Below, piece after piece: positions 45,788-56,996 of a DNA stretch of 64,000 nucleotides (position 1 is the first letter of the stretch; each line of letters opens with the position of its first letter). Made by a program: the position numbers and the translations under genes. The notes beneath the pieces were generated by a model. That model was not told where the DNA came from. It worked only from the letters and a program-made list of their open reading frames with translations, and did no database searches. The DNA comes from Durusdinium trenchii (taxonomy: Eukaryota; Sar; Dinophyceae; Suessiales; Symbiodiniaceae), in the NCBI GenBank assembly GCA_963970005.1, contig CAXAMN010022917.1, forward strand, positions 1,455,748-1,519,747. The letters run 5' to 3'.

Positions 45788-46123
45788 TCAAGGCGAATCA
45801 GTGCGCCAAGTAACTGCCATCTCTGAGACTTCTTCCCGCATCTGCTCAAGCCTGCAAGACGGCTTGTAGCTCGTGGCTTTCCCAGGCCCAAAAAGGATCA
45901 AAAAGCACCCATTGGGCACTTTCCGCATGGCTTCTGTTGTGGAGGACTGGGCCAATTGGACTTCCAAAAGCGACCGTGCTTCATTCAGGTCGTCAATTCT
46001 GTCATCTTTCAGCATCTTTTCAGGGAAACATGCTAAAGCAACACAGCCACCGTGCATCTCGCCTTTGCTCAAGGGCCGCTTGCTCTTCCAGCCCACCTCA
46101 CCGCGAACACACCGTGGTCTCAC
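45788..46123 (-). CDS. Candidate coding segment, unknown protein
   Basis: A 111-codon minus-strand frame reads KSKRPLSKGEMHGGCVALAC, MLKDDRIDDLNEARSLLEVQ and KVPNGCFLILFGPGKATSYK. It has the balanced composition of a globular protein with a helical middle. The last residues (SEMAVTWRTDSP) may already lie beyond a GC donor (GAGATG then GCAGTT). A neighbouring frame at 45891-45688 could continue the protein. No family is recognised. Confidence 0.4.
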   Translation of the reverse strand: MRPRCVRGEVGWKSKRPLSKGEMHGGCVALACFPEKMLKDDRIDDLNEARSLLEVQLAQSSTTEAMRKVPNGCFLILFGPGKATSYKPSCRLEQMREEVSEMAVTWRTDSP

Positions 46124-46129
46124 CGAGTT

Positions 46130-48050
46130 GTGACGGTCTCACCGGTTAGCAATGGTCAATCATCTGGGGTGTTGAGCAGTTTCATTTCATCTGGGGATTC
46201 AAACATGGCGTGATTTTTGCACCTGCCTGTGCCTTTGTCTTGTTCATGAACTGCGATTCCAGAATCCGCAAATTCCAACCCACACGTCCAAGTTTAGTTC
46301 ACGTTCATGAATCATTGACCTAATGTCCAAGAGTTTATGACTCGATCATGATGTTCAAATTGTTCCAGTAGTCCCACTGCAAATTTGAATCACATAAATT
46401 GGATCCATTGGCAACTGTATAGACTGTTTGGACTCTATCCAAAGCTGAAACATCTCAAGCCCGGCACTCCTTTCTACTTGGTCCACCTGCCAAACATCAA
46501 TTGAAGAAGATTGAAAAAGCAGAAAAAGCGGGAAAGTTCTGCTAATCTTGGCTCACCCAAAACTGTGTGGCAATTTCCTGAAATAGTTCTGGGCTGTGTT
46601 TCACACTAGAACACCCTGGATACACGCAGAACATGTATAAACGTAACCACAATCAAACGTTGAGCAAAATTCTAAGCATTGGGTCGGGTGAGAATGAACT
46701 CCTTGCAAAAGAGATGTTCCGATGTTCCTTTGCAAAAGGAAAACACGAGCAGCAACCACAAACAGGACGTCAATGGCGAAGCAAGTTCTGACCAAAAAGC
46801 ACCAAAGATCAGGGATGGTTAACTGTCATCTTTTGAACACCCTGATCATCTGATACGCGCTGATACACCAACTGACATAAACCGCCGACATGATCCAATT
46901 ACTATAGCGAGATCTTTGATGTCGTGGTCCGAGGAAGAGAACCCGCCTCTTCCTGCGTCTGTGTGACAGCCTGGCTTTTTGATTCCATGCATGAAAACCG
47001 TGTTGTTAATGAAGAAAGGGGACTGCAGCATACCTATTTCAAGAATAGATAGAAAAGTGTTAAAACAGTCTTGAAAGCGGTGAAGCTGCCTCGTGGGTAC
47101 CACCATGCCACTACGCACCAAAAGATGTCTATTATAGAAATCATGCAAACCCATGCAAACCCGGGGTTCGCTTGATTGAAGTGCGGGCACTCTATGTGTT
47201 CAACATCTGGTTCTGCAACGACCGGGGGTGAGTTGGGCCTGTACTCAGGTATTGTCCACTGTGAACGCTGACACTATGCAGTTTGGCCCACAAATTACTG
47301 GCAGGTGGCTGACATAGGTTCCTTCATCCATTAACAGAATCGGAAAAGCACCCAAACAAAGTCAACCAATCTTGATGCATGAATTGTTTGGACATGAATT
47401 CAGGTCTTTTGTGGTCTTGTTGTGTGAACCCATGTGAACCCCAGGTCTTCGGCTGCAAGGCTGCAGGTGTCCATTGCATAGCTCAACCATTGGGGGACAA
47501 TGACCTGGACCTTCCTCATCCGAGAATGGTAGAGGCCGCCGAGGCCGCGCATCCCATGGCCCATGGATGTTTGTTTTACCGCGAGTTCCTGCAAGAAAGA
47601 GATGGATGAGGGTGAGAATGTTTTGCTGGATGGGTACAGGTTGAGTGGACGGCTTGCTCTCTGGCCTGAAAAGGTGTCCCGGATTCGTACCTCGCCTCCT
47701 TCCTCCGCTGTGCCATCGTTCGGAAGCGGTTGCATTCTTGTGCTGCCTGGCAGCTTGGTGGCTCAAAGAAGCAAACGTGTATAATATAACTGGTGCCTTG
47801 CCAGCTGAACCCGCAATACCGAGTCCTTGCCTTCTGAGCTTCTTCCTGCATCTTTTGCTGACTCGGCAGGAAGTCCTGGCGGTGAATTTGGATTAAGCCA
47901 CATGCGCCGCATCAAATTTCTTCATTGACAGGCTAACAGGCATCACCTGTGGTCTCTGGACAAGCAGAATCCTCCAAATATCGTCCAAATCAACAAGATC
48001 TATAAGGTCCACACGAAGAGGATGATGGATGATGGCACCACTGGAACAGG
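46130..48050. other. No gene supported with confidence
   Basis: A 114-codon minus frame (47190-46846) and three overlapping minus frames at 47851-47362 are open. Short pieces such as QECNRFRTMAQRRKEA ending at a GTACGA donor (about 47690) look like an exon, but no gene could be assembled. AT-rich sequence dominates 46130-46850. Confidence 0.3.
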
Positions 48051-48059
48051 AACCAGGAT

Positions 48060-48141
48060 GATGGATGATGATGGCATCTGAAAAAGCACTCTCCTGCACT
48101 TTTCGATGAACCACTTCCATCGCATCTTGGCCCAGCGCCAC
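48060..48141 (-). CDS. Candidate exon, unknown protein
   Basis: After a strong acceptor (TTTTTCCGCAG, G follows) the minus strand reads VALGQDAMEVVHRKVQESAF and stays open to 47893. The helical start is protein-like; the His-rich continuation (IIIHHPGSCSSGAIIHHP) comes from a GATGATGG repeat and may be intronic. Confidence 0.3.
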
Positions 48142-48593
48142 CTGCGGAAAAACTCGACCTCGATCCTGTTTTTCACTTCGGGGATCTGTTTGATACTGTT
48201 TGTAACTTCTCCTGATTGAGAATCAGCTTCTGTCATTCTGTCTTGCTTGTGTTTGTTGTTTTTGTGATTCACCTCATCACTGAATGTACAGTTGTACACC
48301 GCTTCTATATTTTAAGGCTGTGGCTGTTGTAACCGTGTCTGTGTACTCGACAATGGATGGCCCTTGCTAGAATGGAACTGTGAAAGGTGAACCTTTGCCA
48401 TGCAAACACACGAATAAGTGCAACTCTCTAGAATACTGAATTTCCTGTTGGTCAGGGTCGGCCCCTTCCTCTTTGCATGTTGAACCAACAACCAACCAGG
48501 GAGGGCGACCCAAACGACGATAGATTTAGTCCAATCCTCATATAGTTGATCCATGGCTCACCTGCAACGTACGCATGGATATTGAGGGAGGGC

Positions 48594-48652
48594 GAGCGAG
48601 CGAGCGAGAGAGAGAGAGAGAGAAAAAAAAAAAGAGAGAAAGAGAAAGAGCC
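48594..48652. repeat. (GA)n / purine tract
   Basis: GAGCGAGCGAGCGAGAGAGA followed by a poly-A run and AAAGAGAGAAAGAGAAAGAG. Purine-rich on the plus strand. Confidence 0.9.
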
Positions 48653-49189
48653 AATGAGTACTCGCATGTACATGCACCCCAATTCTTGTAGGATCCTGTA
48701 GGCACTCGGTCCGGTCAGTCTTCGCCTGCTCCGCTAGCTCATTCTCCAGGTTGAAGCTGGCCGCAAATGCATTTGTCCAAATCATATATATAAGTACGGC
48801 ATCAGCAACCACAAGTTCCCACTGCCCACAGGATACAAACCTTGAAATTAACATAAATGAACTAGGCGACGTCTGCAAGAGAGCAACTGAGACAAACAGT
48901 CTCACATCTTTCTCCCATGCTCAGAGTGGGTGAGACCCACCGAGACCCGCTTCGACTCCCACCACTCCCACCGCCTCTCTTGCAAGAGCCTGGCAAGCTC
49001 CTTGGCTCGGTCCTGTCGTGCCACCCCGAACGACCGACGGCCAGTCCTTCAGCTCATTCCACATCTGCCCACCCGTGCCTTCTCTCCATCCTGATATCAT
49101 ATGGGAGTTGATCTAAACCATATTTTTAATATGCTGTCTAGGACCTTTAGATCGACAACCATATATTATATGCATCTTTCCTGAAGTCC

Positions 49190-49225
49190 TTCACCACCGC
49201 GAAGCCAAGGCTTCGCGGTGGTGAA
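49190..49225. repeat. Perfect hairpin, 17-bp arms with a 2-base loop
   Basis: TTCACCACCGCGAAGCC, AA, then GGCTTCGCGGTGGTGAA. The arms are exact reverse complements and GC-rich, so the single strand would fold tightly. No gene is assigned on either side, and no T-run follows, so it is not a bacterial-type terminator. Confidence 0.95.
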
Positions 49226-49446
49226 ACCTCGAAGCCTAAGCACACCGACACCGGTGACACCGGCGGGTTCCGCTCTCCTTGTCAAGGCTAATCTGCAACT
49301 CCCTTTGGGCCAAGCGCGCATCTTCCGCCGCTCGCCTGGTTGGTCGGATTGGCTGGACCACACCCGTCGATGAATTTCGAAGTGAGCAGAAGGGGTGAAC
49401 CGATGCCGAAACGAACAGAAGCCAAAAGAGGGTGAACAGCTGCAAG

Positions 49447-49556
49447 AAAGCTAGGCTTGCTAGGCTTGCTTATGCTTGCATGCTTGCATGCATGCACGCA
49501 CCCATGCATGCATGCTTGCTTGCCTGCGTGCGTGCTTGCTTTCTTGCTTGCTTCCA
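49447..49556. repeat. TTGC/CATG tetranucleotide-rich tract
   Basis: Degenerate repeats of GCTTGC, CATGCATG and GCGTGCTTGC. They give false open frames rich in Ala, Cys and His on both strands. Confidence 0.85.
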
Positions 49557-50148
49557 AGGTGAAAAAACAACATGTTTTTGGTATCCGTGCCACTGTCCAA
49601 CTCTGGCAACTCGTGTAGCATCGGCTCGTGGCAGCGCGAGATCTCTGAGATCCATGTCGCACGGACGGTTTTGCTGGGCTCTACGGCCCCTCCATCAATT
49701 CGCTGGCATCCGCTCGGTGCTTGGCCGCTTCCTGTGGCGACTGACATGGACATATGGATGTCACATGGAAGGTCAAATTTTGTTTCGTGATCTGCCTCAT
49801 GCAGCTTAGATCAACTTAGTGCTTTGCATTTTAAGTGGCGACTGGTCAGTGATCCGTCGTGTCTTGTTCCATGACAGCCCATGGCAAACTCTACCAAACT
49901 CTATCACATACAAATATCAGTTACGTATATATAAATCATCATTGTTTATAAATTATAGTATACTCCATCAGTCGAATGAAACCAAGTTCGAGAGTCCGAT
50001 CTTGGACTTGCAAAAACGCGTCTTGAAAGGCAGCATGACTCATGACTCATGAAGACTTGTGCAGAACGTCGTTTCTCATCATTGTAGATCTAACATGAGT
50101 CCAAACGGTTTTCATCTCGGATGCTATTATGTAGTCGATGTCCATATA

Positions 50149-50673
50149 CTATAGCATTCCAAGAGAGGTTAAGTCTCCTGTTGGGGACCCGAGAGCGGCG
50201 ACGTATGGCAAGTTTGTTTCAATCGCCCTATATGCTCCGTACTTCCCTTTGAGTCTCATCTCGAAGTGAAAGGCACGGCTGGCGAAAAACGAACACGGAA
50301 CGGCGGATCTGGTTCTTTTTGTTCCCGCGACATCGCACCTTGCGACAGCATTGGACTTCTTCGGAGGACGCTGCAAAGTCCTCCTGACTTCGCTGCGGGG
50401 TTTCCACGCGGAGGATGGGTGACGGGGTTTAGGGTTTATAATTCTTGGACAGGCCGGCTGATACATGGCAATACATCGCATAGATTCCACGACGACTCCA
50501 TGGAGCGGGATGTCACATCGATCGGCACATGGTCTGATCATCTGATCGGCACACATGGTCCGCAAAGCGCTCAAAGCTTGGAGGCTTTGGCCGACTTTCA
50601 TCCAATGCTTGGGGTGCACAACTTCTGGAGAGCGCTCCTCCAACTGCCCAAGGACTGTCTTCGCATGAACCAA
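50149..50673 (-). CDS. Long open frame, unknown, strand uncertain
   Basis: 174 codons are open on the minus strand (LGQLEERSPEVVHPKHWMKV near the start, VARCDVAGTKRTRSAVPCSF later). A 161-codon plus-strand frame covers 50266-50751. Neither shows a motif. The length exceeds most random frames here, so one of them may contain an exon; minus is preferred because most supported genes lie on that strand. Confidence 0.25.
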   Translation of the reverse strand: MVHAKTVLGQLEERSPEVVHPKHWMKVGQSLQALSALRTMCADQMIRPCADRCDIPLHGVVVESMRCIAMYQPACPRIINPKPRHPSSAWKPRSEVRRTLQRPPKKSNAVARCDVAGTKRTRSAVPCSFFASRAFHFEMRLKGKYGAYRAIETNLPYVAALGSPTGDLTSLGML

Positions 50674-51532
50674 GTCCCAAAGAACCTCCGCAGAAGACTG
50701 GGGTCCATTTCAGGCTGTGTGACATCTTGTGCCACAGTCCAAATTCTCTAAGCGAAGAAAGTGGATCAAAAAGAATGGTCTTCCGATTTATATATCTACA
50801 GTAAGAGGGGCAAAGCCTGGCGATGCCCAAACCCTTTAATGGGATTTTTTACAAAAACACTGCAGTGCCCCAAGGTCTTGTAATCTGGGTGACCAACCCT
50901 AAAATGAGTGGGGAGTCTTGACAAACGGGGAGGGTCAGGAGGGGACAGAGGAGCAAAAGCCAAGGCAACAGGTTTCCGTTATCCGGAACAGTCAGAATCA
51001 AGAGCTTGCCTGGCTGCACCTTCACAAGTCATTTCTTGATTGGAATGTCATTTCTCGATTAGAACCAATCAGAAACCTAGCAGGTACAGAACCTAGAAGG
51101 GTACAGCCAATCCGCCGACCACGGTCTCGGCCGATGAAGGTGAGCGTGAGCGGATCGGGGCCGGCGTGTTCCTGTTGAGGGGCTCCGGTGAACCTTGGGC
51201 GATGTGCCACATTGACAAGCACTTGCCAAAAGACTGCCTCTGCAATGACATTTGTCTAAGTTCATCTCTTCTGCGACCGTCAAGGTTTTTTCACGGGGAA
51301 AGCGTTGCGCCAGGCTTGTCCCGGGTTCGAGTCCCTGCACGTCAGGCACCCAGTCTGGCGCCCTTTGGATTGAGGCAGCGTGGGATAAAAGCCAGGCGCA
51401 CCGCATGGTACCCCGCACGCGCGCCTCAGGGAGCGGGCGCTGCGGTGTGCTTGGCTTCAAGCCCGCGGCGGCCGCAGGCGTAAGCCCCCTAAATCCCTAG
51501 CACCACTGGAGGCGCTCCCATATGATTTCAAG

Positions 51533-51848
51533 ATGGATATGTTGATGGATGTGAGGTCCTCTTCAAAGGCGCATGGTGCGAAATATGCTGCCCGAGTCCC
51601 GAGTGGCCTTGCATTATTAGCACTTTGTGCTATTTGTGCTTCTGCTTTCTCCTCATCCAGAGAAAGAGACAGGAAAAAAAGGAAGAGAAAGAGAAAGGTA
51701 GGAGGAAGAGAAAAAGGAACCAGCAGAGGAAAAGGAAGAGGACGAGGACTTGGTTACGCCTGCGCCTGACGCTCTTAGGCGTAAGCCTCAGATTGTGAAA
51801 CCCTTCAACACACTGGCCAGGATGCTCCACCGATCCGCGCCTCTTTGA
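51533..51848 (+). CDS. Small protein with a signal-peptide-like hydrophobic segment ending ASAF
   Basis: ATG at 51533 opens a frame with a hydrophobic stretch SGLALLALCAICASAF followed by SSSRERDRKK. A signal-peptide core followed by an ASA-F cleavage context resembles the bipartite plastid presequences of red-lineage secondary plastids, where Phe stands at the new N-terminus. A purine-rich simple tract (51655-51715) follows. Beyond it a different frame reads PAEEKEEDEDLVTPAPDALR and PQIVKPFNTLARMLHRSAPL to a TGA at 51846. The frame change needs a small intron (an acceptor AAAGGTAG is available) or an indel in the tract. The frame is also open upstream of the ATG, so the segment may instead be an internal membrane helix. 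Confidence 0.35.
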
Positions 51849-52187
51849 CGTTACTGACAAGGTCGGATGCCTGCAACAAAGGCAAAGAAGGGTGTCAGTG
51901 GTGCTGTGGGACATCCACTGTATCATGTCATCAAAGCTCTTCTGGGCTCTTCTTGATCCCTTTTCCAAAACCCAAAGATTGACGCCCAGAACCATCAGTG
52001 CCTCACCTGCAAGGATGCATGTGTACCCAACAAGCTCTGCTGCTGGGTGGAATTTGCAGGCCACCTGGGCCGGAAGGCGACACGTTGCTTCCGGGCATGA
52101 AGAGCACAGTCGGCTTTTGGCAAGCCAGCTCCGGCAACCAGCTGGTGGCAAGAATGAATCCATAAACTCTGTTGAAGAGCATCCTTG

Positions 52188-52275
52188 TTTCTAGTAGTAA
52201 CAAGTGCCACGCTAGTAGTAACAAGTGCCTTACTAGTAGTAACAATGTTTGCTATTAGAAACAATAAGCTAATAG
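52188..52275 (+). repeat. Modular dispersed repeat, copy 5
   Basis: CTAGTAGTAACAAGTGCCAC, GCTAGTAGTAACAAGTGCCT and TACTAGTAGTAACAATGTTT, then diverged CTATTAGAAACAATAAGCTA units. Confidence 0.85.
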
Positions 52276-52302
52276 CCCAAAAGTGACGTGACGTGACGTC
52301 CG

Positions 52303-52742
52303 CACGACGATCGAAAAGCGACCTGCGGCACGGCACACATCCTGCACGCCTGGCACGACCCCGCCTGGGATGCTGTTCGCCCCGGCGCTGCAATCGATCC
52401 AAGCTCAATTGTTCCTGGCCAATTCTGCGGAGTTGCAGGGATGGGAGGGCCATTCCAAAAAGCACCCTTTTGTTGGACTGCCCAACGTCATGTTGGAATT
52501 TAGGTAGTGTTTTGGAGTGTTGTAAAAAAGTGCTTGCAAATACGACAATATCAGTTGCTCCATGTTGTGTCCATGCTTGCTAATCCTGCTACCAGTAGTT
52601 TGGCCATTTGGCCATGAGCAGAAATAAGTTCTCGATCTCCCAGTGTGCAGCGTGAAACGCTGTCCTCTGCTTGGAGCAAGCGCTTGCGCCAGTCTTGCGC
52701 TTCTAGCCTGTGATGTTTGGTCTGAAGCATCAAACGGAGCAC
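52303..52742 (-). CDS. Candidate pair of exons, unknown basic protein
   Basis: A minus frame at 52742-52551 reads TKHHRLEAQDWRKRLLQAED, then SVSRCTLGDRELISAHGQMA. A second stretch after the acceptor CTCCGCAG, from 52424, reads IGQEQLSLDRLQRRGEQHPR and continues Arg-rich (RRGRARRAG). Both are hydrophilic and helical. The join is not proven. Confidence 0.3.
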
Positions 52743-53049
52743 AAAATAGGCGGGAAAAGCATATTGTATATTTGTTCAATGGAAAAACGGAAAGGCACCC
52801 CAAAAGTAACCAGACTCAGACTGACCAAGACATTCGACATCTCCAAGACCTGACCAAACAAAACGCTGGGCATCCCAAACTCCGCGGCGCAAAGCTGCTC
52901 CGCTGCGCTGGCGGCCTCCGGCACGGTACCAAAGGGTCACGAAACGGTGTTTCCTCGTCAATGGTCTGCTTGGGGATGGAGCAAACTGGGCTGTAACCTT
53001 TGTATCCTCTGTATAGCATCCTCTAACAATCGCTTTACCTTTGCAAATA

Positions 53050-55670
53050 TTATTCATGCAACATAATATTTCAACAAAGCTCGTAAAAGTCGCACAAAAA
53101 ATTACAGGTTCCTCTTGAACACGCAGCAGTGAATAGATGATTTTACAGGCTTGGGTGAGTGCTGCCAATCATTGAAACTCTCATGCATGACACCCACCGA
53201 AATGTGATCCACCACCGATTGCTGCGGTCCCAAGATCTGGGTCCAAATCTGGTCCAACATCTCTTATTATTCATGAATCGTTGAATCAAACCAAACAATA
53301 AAGGCATCCGGTTTGATCCCGTTTGATCCCAGTCGCCCGACTTCGGCCGAAGTATCGGTGCTTGGCTTCATGTCGCGGAAGTGCGCCGGTGGTCCCAGCC
53401 TCGTTTGACCTGTGCGAGGTCGCATGCCCCAACGAAACCCGATGCGGTAAACAAAACGAAACACGTGCCATGTCTTAGAATTGGTTCAGATACAACCACC
53501 CTAGACTCCATGATCTGAACGCTGTGTGAGATCGTCCTTTCCGCATTCGACAGTGGCTCCATTGGTCGTATTTGGGATCGTACTACCAGGCTTCGGTGGC
53601 TCCTGCTTCCGTCAAATGCCACCTTCCAGGCACCTTGCCCAAACATAAATCTACCTAGTTAGAAGCCCGGTGTCACTTTCACAGTGTGAGAGTGCGCGAA
53701 AAAGAAACAGGTGAAAAGTTACGCTTCCGGCCATGACTGGGAATCCTCATGTGTATGTCATTCTATGTCCAACAGGAGTCCAACATATTAATTGATAGTT
53801 TGTCCTATTAAATGTATTCCAAATCATTGATTGGCGTAGCCAAGGATGACCATTCTCCCGATTCACACGCAAACACCATGCGTGCAAGATGTCAACCAAT
53901 GTCAAACTCAATAGACATGCTCTGCAATGTCAGTGTAGGAGAAAATAACCACACCCTATTGATTAATTTGATTTGATTTGATCCAGCCAAATTTTGGATA
54001 TGGTACAGAAGGCTATGGGCAGCCAGGGTACAGGTAGGTTTAGGAACAATGGGTGTACGATGGTGTACGGATATGATGGGTACGTTACACAGGTACAAAT
54101 TTGCTAGTGTACACCCTACCCATACCTACTGTACAAACTTCTTCATTGTAGGATACCAAGTTTCATCGCAATATTCGATACTCCTACGGAAAGTCTTGGA
54201 AAGCAGGTACAAGTACAGTATTCTACAATCAACAGCTGGTAGGGCTTGTAAAGACCAGCCCACTTTCAACGAGAATGCGCTCACCTTTACTAAAAGCATC
54301 TTCCAGAAACCCATGTGTTTTTTCATGACAATGATCGAATTTAGATACAACGAAATTCACCCAGAACGGCGGAACCAATTTTTGATTGGAGCTTCATTTG
54401 AACGGCTCAAGGACCTGTAGCTTTCTGCGGTCTCAAGTTGAAGGGATGCAAGCCCTTTTCGCGGCCCAGTGGTTGTCTCTGGGTCTCTCCTCACCCAATG
54501 ATCTACATTTTATAATATACAACACATGGTTCCCATAAATAGACGTATAAAATGTTTAAATGATCCAAGAAAGTGTCGAGAGTCCCCGTACCTCCACTTC
54601 CCAGTGACCCCAATTTTGTTCATAAAATGTGAATTCTTGACTTGGCAGGGAGGCCTGCCACCCAAAACCTTGGGTCCTCCTTTCTCGTCTTTCCTCCCTG
54701 AGGCTCCCCACCGAGGGCGAGGTTCGGTCATGGCGAGACCATGCTGCAAGAAGAAAACATCTTTTCCAACAAAAATCATCCCCAAGTCTCCTCACTTCTC
54801 TGGAATTCGGGACGAAGCTTTCCTTTTCGTAGATGGGTATCCGTAATTTCCATGAATGGAGATCTTCGGGTCCAACTCAAGACATCTCAAGACTCAGGGA
54901 GCGTAATCTTCCCAATTACAGTGTCAGATAGTGTCAGTACAAATATGTTTCATACCGGCATGCCGAAGTCCCATGGGGGTTGTAGCATAATTAGTTGTGT
55001 ATCTGTATAAGTTATGCAACGTTCCATCTATTTTTTCCAGCCCCTGAGCCTGCGGCGGGCAACATCTTGGCATACATTCGTGTGCAAACATGGTCTAACA
55101 GCGAGAAAATGTGCCTTGCGAGAAAAAGGACTCACAATATGGGAGCTTGATAACAAGGTTATCAACCAGCTTGATCACCAGGGAGCTTATCAACCAGGGA
55201 GCTTGGATGTTCCTTGTTATGGGAGCTTGATTTCCCTGGTTGATCACCAAAGGTCCCTCACCTGGACGAATTCTTTCATCTTCGCAGCCTTGGAGCACGG
55301 CGTCTACGGCGTCGATCTGACGGCGTTCTGGCGATGGACGTGAAGCTCCAAGACAGATCGTCCATGTCGTCCCCCTCTTGGCGCGAATGGTGTGGCACTC
55401 CATGGCCCTTGTGCCATGACTTGAGCTATTTCACTGAGTGATTCTTTTCACTGGCAGCACTCATGCACGTCGCCATCCTATCAAAGTGTTCGTAGCAGAA
55501 GTCTCTCACGTTATGCTTTCAAAGAAGCCTCAAGACATGGAGATGTCCAGTCCAGCCCGTGACAGAGCGTGTGCTGCTTCTGCCAATCAATACAATTAGA
55601 TGGCAATGGATGGAAATGGAGACACCCTCAAAGGACTTCCAACATGTGCAAGTTTACCTGGATAAGTCCT
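53050..55670. other. No gene supported with confidence
   Basis: Frames are short and overlapping. Around 55140-55255 the motif GGGAGCTTGAT(A/T) and ATCAACCAGGGAGCTT recur several times with inverted copies (GATAACAAGGTTATC is a palindrome). A minus stretch at about 55360-55262 (SPERRQIDAVDAVLQGCEDE) may be an exon. Confidence 0.35.
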
Positions 55671-55674
55671 TCCT

Positions 55675-55872
55675 TCACTTCTTCTTGCCCCCTTTGTCAG
55701 CATATTCTCCTTTGCGCTCACAGTGAACGATCCTGCCGAGCAAGACATCTTGATGACCATCCAGGAAAATAATTCGGGAAAAGGACACTGACTGCCCTGT
55801 GCTGGAGTCACACAGAAAAGGCTTCAATGGCTCCTGAGGGGTGAATCGGGAGCCAAAGACGATAGAACTCAC
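55675..55872 (-). CDS. C-terminal exon of an unknown conserved-looking protein
   Basis: The minus strand reads VFGSRFTPQEPLKPFLCDSS, SFSRIIFLDGHQDVLLGRIV and HCERKGEYADKGGKKK to a TGA at 55677. The text is strongly protein-like, with alternating hydrophobic and polar residues and a basic tail, and is much better than the other frames. The frame may start after an AG near 55866. I do not recognise the family. It lies downstream of the EFL locus on the same strand but does not fit the EFL C-terminus. Confidence 0.5.
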   Translation of the reverse strand: MSSIVFGSRFTPQEPLKPFLCDSSTGQSVSFSRIIFLDGHQDVLLGRIVHCERKGEYADKGGKKK

Positions 55873-56072
55873 ACGTCACACATACAAAAAAGAACATATG
55901 ACATCACCTGCCGGTTCCCATACAAATATGCTATCGTTTAATAGGGCTACAAAGGACCAAAAGACTGCCAGGCATCGAATGTGCAAAGTGCCAAATCCCC
56001 AAAGACTAGCTCACTTGGAGCATCGATCTTTTGATCTCCTTGCACAATGGTTAAAATATGTTGAAATTTGGA

Positions 56073-56122
56073 ACTACTAGTAACAAGGGCATTACTACTA
56101 CTAGTAGCTAGAAACTACTAAT
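56073..56122 (+). repeat. Modular dispersed repeat, copy 6 (short)
   Basis: CTACTAGTAACAAGGGCATT followed by ACTACTACTAGTAGCTAGAAACTACTAATAAC. Confidence 0.8.
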
Positions 56123-56996
56123 AACTGAAAGGAGTTTTGCTGAAAATTTTGATAAAGTTTGAAAGATTCCTACCTCCTAAGAATCTGCTTACCGCAGGGA
56201 TCATTGCTGAACGCAAAAGAACGAGGGCTTTGTGTCATGGCAGGTCATGGCTCAAGTGATGATGAAGACATTGTATGAATTGAAAACTGCTGGGAAAAAC
56301 AAACAAAGACATTCTGTGCGGACAGAAAACAGTTACTAGTGGGCACAAACACAAAAAACTACCAACCTGCAGCCCGACCCTATATTTCCGTACCAAAAGC
56401 TACTGCGTTGGGCCCCCTTGAGGCCTCTGCCTGGCTTCAAGCAATGTGATGGTTATATGAATTGTTTTCTAACTTACTTGCTTAAGCTGTCCTCATCCAA
56501 AGTCAGGGCGTCCCATATTGCCTTACAATGTTTGGTAGAATGAGCTTTGTATGTATCGCTTTGCAGGTTTTACATGTTTCGTACCACCAACATGAATCTC
56601 ACGGATCACAAGCAAAACACAAAACGCACTGACAGAGAATCCCCTGCAGCCCCTGCAAACACTGGAAGTGTGACAAGCTCTTGAAGTGAGGACGGACAAC
56701 AGCACGGAGGGCTGTTCCAGCAAGCGCAACATTGCTGGCTTCTGCCGCTCGTTTGCTGATCTGATCTCTTTCCAAGCCAAGACAGGCGGACAAAGGCGTG
56801 TACCTTGTTCCAGAGCCTAGCCTTTCCTCACAGGCTGGGGCCAGCCCATGAGCCAAGAGTCAGGACACGGCCCCCCAAACACAAGCAATCACAATCCCTA
56901 CAGTAATCGCAAAGTTAATCGTCCCTTAAATCTCAGATTGTCTCAGGTCGATAACCTACTACAAATCACCCAGTAGATCACCAAGCAAAACTTGTC

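Noticed and set aside
49432-49809. Frames with repeated CMLACMHAPMHAC-like text
   Set aside because: They are translations of a CATG/TTGC microsatellite, not a cysteine-rich protein.
51285-51360. tRNA-like T-arm (GGGTTCGAGTCCC) near 51330
   Set aside because: The T stem has a mismatch and no acceptor stem or anticodon arm pairs at the right distance upstream.
56523-56856. C-terminal EFL exon in two alternating frames
   Set aside because: Short resemblances (SANE, ALRAVVRPHFKS) need frame changes to follow the EFL tail; too weak to annotate as an exon.
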